A DNA stretch of 64,000 bases from assembly GCF_041080625.1 (NCBI RefSeq), contig NZ_CP163518.1:3720001-3784000 (forward strand), given 5' to 3'. The notes below the pieces were generated by a model. It saw only the letters and a list, made by a program, of their open reading frames with translations, made no database searches and was not told where the DNA came from. The position numbers and the translations under genes were made by a program. The stretch comes from Streptomyces sp. CG1. Lineage in GTDB: Bacteria; Actinomycetota; Actinomycetes; Streptomycetales; Streptomycetaceae. Below, piece by piece: positions 61,043 to 64,000 of the stretch (the stretch's first letter is position 1; each line of letters starts with the position of its first letter).

Positions 61043-61093
61043 TGACGGACCGGGAGGCATCAGGAGGGCCGCGGAGGGCCCTCAGGAGGGGAG

Positions 61094-61130
61094 AGGAGGG
61101 GCCACCGGACCGATTCCGGTGGCCCCTCCT
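61094..61130 (+). terminator. Terminator after the AbiEi-like gene
   Basis: A perfect 16-pair stem (AGGAGGGGCCACCGGA against its complement) with a CCGAT loop lies 51 bases after the stop. Confidence 0.92.
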
Positions 61131-61203
61131 CACGTATGGCACCTGCCGAAAGTTCACCCGGACGGGTGAGTCCGGCGGGCGGTGGGTGATCGGGGCACAG
61201 TAC

Positions 61204-62022
61204 ATGGGACGTATGCGACATTCTCGGACGGTGACGTGTTCGTCCGCTCTGCTGCTCGCCGCGGCCTGCGTCTTCGCCTCCCCCGCCACGGCCCAAGGGG
61301 TGCCCCGGGCCGCGGCCGCGGGCTATGTGGCCCTCGGCGACTCCTACTCCACCGGCGTCGGCGCCGGTGACTATCTCCCCGGCCGCAAGAGCTGCAAGCG
61401 CAGCAGCCGGGCGTACCCCGTGCTGTGGGCCGCGGCGCACGGGGCGACGGCCTTCGCCTTCCCCGCGTGCAACGGCGCCGGGGCCGACGACGTCCTGACC
61501 GGCCAGCTCGGCCCGCTCGGCCCCCGTACCCGGCTGGTCACGCTCACCGTCGGCGGCAGTGACGCGGGCTTCGCCGCCGTCATGACCAGCTGCGACCTGG
61601 GCGGCACCAGCCGCTGCCTGTCCGCCGTCACCCGCGCCCTCTCGACCATGGACGGGCCGCTCGTGCGCAGCCTGGACCGGCTCTACTCGGCCATCAGGGA
61701 CCGGGCGCCCGCCGCCCGCGTCGTGGTGCTCGGCTATCCCCACCTGTACCAGCTCGACGGAGGCTGCGAGGCCGGCCTTCAGGACCGGGCGCGTGCCGCC
61801 GTGAACGCCGGTGTGGATCATCTCGACGCGGTGATCGCGCGGCGCGCCGCCGACCACGGGTTCACCTACGCCGACGTCAGGGCCGACTTCGCCGGACACG
61901 AGATCTGCTCCCGCAGCCCCTGGATGCGCGGCGTCGACGTGCTGGCCCCCACCGAGTCGTACCACCCGACGGCCCCGGGACAGGCGCGCGGCTACCTCCC
62001 GGCCCTCGACCGGGTCTCCTGA
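61204..62022 (+). CDS. Secreted SGNH/GDSL hydrolase
   Basis: The product has 272 residues from the ATG at 61204 (an ATG three codons later is also possible). A signal peptide covers about residues 1-31, ending S-P-A-T-A. Block I is L-G-D-S-Y-S (catalytic Ser), block III is V-G-G-S-D-A-G-F (usual GxND), and block V has E-S-Y-H-P, with Glu where Asp-x-x-His is common. Several cysteines suggest disulfides. Streptomyces homologues act as extracellular lipases or phospholipases. It stands alone between a terminator and the convergent glycosyltransferase. Confidence 0.9.
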   Translation: MGRMRHSRTVTCSSALLLAAACVFASPATAQGVPRAAAAGYVALGDSYSTGVGAGDYLPGRKSCKRSSRAYPVLWAAAHGATAFAFPACNGAGADDVLTGQLGPLGPRTRLVTLTVGGSDAGFAAVMTSCDLGGTSRCLSAVTRALSTMDGPLVRSLDRLYSAIRDRAPAARVVVLGYPHLYQLDGGCEAGLQDRARAAVNAGVDHLDAVIARRAADHGFTYADVRADFAGHEICSRSPWMRGVDVLAPTESYHPTAPGQARGYLPALDRVS

Positions 62023-62074
62023 ACGGTCTCCTGAACCGGGGCGGTGCGCGCCACGGCGACCATGGCGGGGCCCG

Positions 62075-63292
62075 CTACAGCGACTCCGGGAGCGACGGCG
62101 CGCGGACGGCCTCCGCGTGCAGTCGGTCGAGCAGCGCCGCGTAGGCCGCGATCATCCGGGTGCGGCTGAAGCGCTCGCGGGCGGCCTCCAGGGCCGGGGC
62201 GAGATCCGCACGGCCCGCGATCGCGGCCGTCCAGGACAGGGCGATCGCGCCCGGGTCCGGCGGGGTGACGAAGCCGAGCCCGGTGACGATGGCCGCGCTG
62301 TCGCCGACGTCGGTGGTCACCGGGACCGCGCCGCACATCATTCCCTCGATCAGGCACAGCGGCGCCGCTTCCCCGGCGACGGAGGTCAGGGCGACGACGT
62401 CGGCGGCGGCGTACACGGCCGGCATGTCGTGCCGTACGCCGAGCAGATGCACCCGGTCGGCGAGGCCCGGCTCGTCCGCGAAGGCGTCGGCGAGGTCGGC
62501 GCGCAGCCCGGAGTTGCCCGGCGTCATCCCCGCCCCGCACATCACGACGTGCCCGCCACCCTCGCGGGCGAGCCAGGCGCGGGCCGCGCGCAGCAGCAGG
62601 GGGACGTTCTTCATCTCCGCGTACCGGGCCGCGAAGACGACCACGGGCGCCCGGTCGGCGATCCCGAGCGAGGCGCGGAAGGCGAGCCGGGCCGCCGGGT
62701 CGGGGCGGAACCGGAGCAGGTCGACGCCGTTGGGGATGACGTGCAGCAGCCGGGCCGGGATGCCGGCGGCCTCGTAGGCGGCCCGCGTGGACTCGGCGCA
62801 GCACACGCACGCGGCCACCGTGCCGTCGGCGATGGCGGCCTTCAGCTCGTCCAGCGCGGGACCCTGGTTCTCCGGGTCGGAGCGGTGCAGGGCGACCACG
62901 ACCGGGCGGCGGGGCAGGCCGGCCTGGTTCAGCAGGGCCAGCGGCTGCTCCTTCAGCGAGAGGATCACATCCGCCGCGGCCATCGCCCGCGCGGTTTCGG
63001 CCAGCTCGGGCCCGCTGAAAACGTTCGCCGCGAGCGCCCCGTCCACCAGGCCCGCGCTGCGGCCGAGCGAGGTGACACCGATGCCGCCGGCGGTCAGCTC
63101 CCGGTAGCAGTGGTCGTCCTCCATGCGCTGCCGGGTGGCCTCGCGCAGGACTTCGCCATGGATGCTGAGGACGTGGTGGGACTGGCCGCCCTCGGCCAGT
63201 CCCCGTACGACGTCGGTGTGCACGATCCGGGCTCCTCCGGAGAAGAAGCCCTCGTAGACCGAGAGCACACGCAGCTCGTGTGTCGCGCGCAC
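62075..63292 (-). CDS. Family 4-like glycosyltransferase
   Basis: The 405-residue cytoplasmic protein has a GT-B fold: N-terminal S-V-Y-E-G-F-F-S-G-G-A-R-I-V-H, the hinge V-I-P-N-G-V-D (about 185), and the C-terminal nucleotide-sugar site with A-A-D-V-V-A-L-T-S ... E-G-M-M-C-G-A-V-P-V (the E-x7-E type region, about 330-345). It transfers a sugar from a nucleotide donor to an unknown acceptor. No other glycan genes are adjacent in the window. Confidence 0.88.
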   Translation of the reverse strand: MRATHELRVLSVYEGFFSGGARIVHTDVVRGLAEGGQSHHVLSIHGEVLREATRQRMEDDHCYRELTAGGIGVTSLGRSAGLVDGALAANVFSGPELAETARAMAAADVILSLKEQPLALLNQAGLPRRPVVVALHRSDPENQGPALDELKAAIADGTVAACVCCAESTRAAYEAAGIPARLLHVIPNGVDLLRFRPDPAARLAFRASLGIADRAPVVVFAARYAEMKNVPLLLRAARAWLAREGGGHVVMCGAGMTPGNSGLRADLADAFADEPGLADRVHLLGVRHDMPAVYAAADVVALTSVAGEAAPLCLIEGMMCGAVPVTTDVGDSAAIVTGLGFVTPPDPGAIALSWTAAIAGRADLAPALEAARERFSRTRMIAAYAALLDRLHAEAVRAPSLPESL

Positions 63293-63419
63293 ACGACCTC
63301 CCGCCTTGCATAAATGATCGAGAAGATCGAGCCATCCCCGTGAACAGCGGGTTAGCCGATATGAGGCGGTACGGACATTGCGTACGCGTTAACACGAAAC
63401 GACGCGTATGAAACGGTGG

Positions 63420-64000
63420 CTAACAGAATTCCCCTTCGATCACCGGCTGCATGTCCCCGGCCCAGTCGCCGTTGAAGTTGAAGGCGATCGAGTGGCTGCC
63501 GTCGGCCGTCGTCATCGCCGTGGACCCGGACCCGTGGATGCCGCCGTTGTGACCCCACACGTGAACACCGCAGGTCAGCCGGGTGTCCATGAGGCCGAGG
63601 CCGTAGCGCGTGTCCGGGATGCCCGTGGCCTCGACGGTGGTCTTCATTTCCTTCAGCTGCTCGCGCGGCAGGAGCTTTCCGCCGAGCAGGGCGCCGTAGA
63701 AGCGGTCGAGGTCGGCGGAGTCGGAGATCATTTCGCCCGCGGAGGAGGCGAGGGACGGGTTGAGGGCCGTGACGTCGTACGTCGGTCCCTTCGGATCGCG
63801 GAACTTCGAGTAGGCGCGGCTGCTCGGCTGCGGGACGGTGACCTTCGTGCCGGGCAGGGACGTGCCCTTCAGATGCAGCGGCGCGATGACGCGGCGGTCG
63901 ATCTCGGTGGCGTACGAGTGGCCTGTCACCTTCTCGATCACCATCCCGGCCACGACGTAGTTGGTGTTGGAGTACTTCCAGGACGTGCCCGGCGCGAAGT
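63420..64000 (-). CDS. Serine hydrolase, beta-lactamase/D-alanyl carboxypeptidase type (5' part beyond window)
   Basis: The minus-strand frame enters from the right edge and ends at 63420, covering about 193 residues. It contains the second motif Y-S-N in W-K-Y-S-N-T-N-Y and the third-motif region G-H-N-G-G-I-H-G. The first motif S-x-x-K lies beyond the edge. These class C-like (serine hydrolase) enzymes cut D-Ala peptides or esters and are often secreted in Streptomyces. The visible C-terminus ends G-E-F-C. Confidence 0.88.
   Translation of the reverse strand, partial: FAPGTSWKYSNTNYVVAGMVIEKVTGHSYATEIDRRVIAPLHLKGTSLPGTKVTVPQPSSRAYSKFRDPKGPTYDVTALNPSLASSAGEMISDSADLDRFYGALLGGKLLPREQLKEMKTTVEATGIPDTRYGLGLMDTRLTCGVHVWGHNGGIHGSGSTAMTTADGSHSIAFNFNGDWAGDMQPVIEGEFC

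Overview
The window looks like a chromosomal segment of a Streptomyces species. Evidence: very high GC, frequent GTG/TTG starts, long antisense open frames typical of GC-rich codon bias, and a gene order common in Streptomyces (rodA-pbp2-mreDCB, ndk, folC, valS, clpX, clpP2-clpP1, tig).

Layout. (1) 1-21.0 kb is conserved core on the minus strand: a radical SAM protein cut by the window edge, a CYTH/CHAD protein, the cell-wall elongation/sporulation operon (mreB, mreC, mreD, penicillin-binding protein 2, RodA), ndk, a DUF4233 protein, folC, valS, then Clp proteolysis (clpX, clpP2, clpP1) and trigger factor. One plus-strand Pro/Gln/Gly/Tyr-rich membrane protein lies between valS and clpX. (2) 21.2-24.3 kb starts with tRNA-Pro and tRNA-Gly and then looks eroded: a small secreted peptide, a degenerate Ser/Thr kinase, a 64-residue membrane protein and an acyltransferase remnant. 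(3) 24.3-39.2 kb is a 13-gene, minus-strand type VII (ESX) secretion locus. Read from its promoter side it runs esxA, esxB, a DUF6507-like protein, a 925-residue polymorphic toxin with a C-terminal ADP-ribosyltransferase domain, three tandem related small genes proposed as immunity proteins (the last fused to a DUF6508-like domain), an HD hydrolase, a single-span membrane protein, eccD, a ParA-like ATPase, eccC and a DUF6177-like protein. (4) 39.3-46.4 kb is mixed metabolism: SpoIIE-type phosphatase, Eis-like acetyltransferase, Nei-type glycosylase, RpiB, an amino-acid permease and an FAD-linked oxidase. (5) 46.6-54.0 kb holds bioY and a sulfur-acquisition cluster: a ROK regulator and a sulfonate-type ABC transporter, each preceded by a Cys-containing leader peptide, followed by an in-frame fusion of a flavin monooxygenase with a TauD-type dioxygenase. 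(6) 54.1-64 kb holds a second permease, sodF under a Nur-type box, a mycothiol-nitroreductase-like DsbA protein, aminopeptidase N, an AbiEi/PD-(D/E)xK-like protein, an SGNH hydrolase, a glycosyltransferase and a serine hydrolase cut by the right edge.

The most interesting system is the ESX locus. Secretion ATPase, membrane channel, WXG100 partners, a modular effector with a recognisable R / S-T / E-x-E ADP-ribosyltransferase triad and a three-member immunity-like array sit in one apparent transcription unit. EccB, EccE and MycP are absent from the window. The fused monooxygenase-dioxygenase with its leader-peptide-controlled operon is the second highlight. All assignments come from reading translations and motifs by eye; no database search was run.
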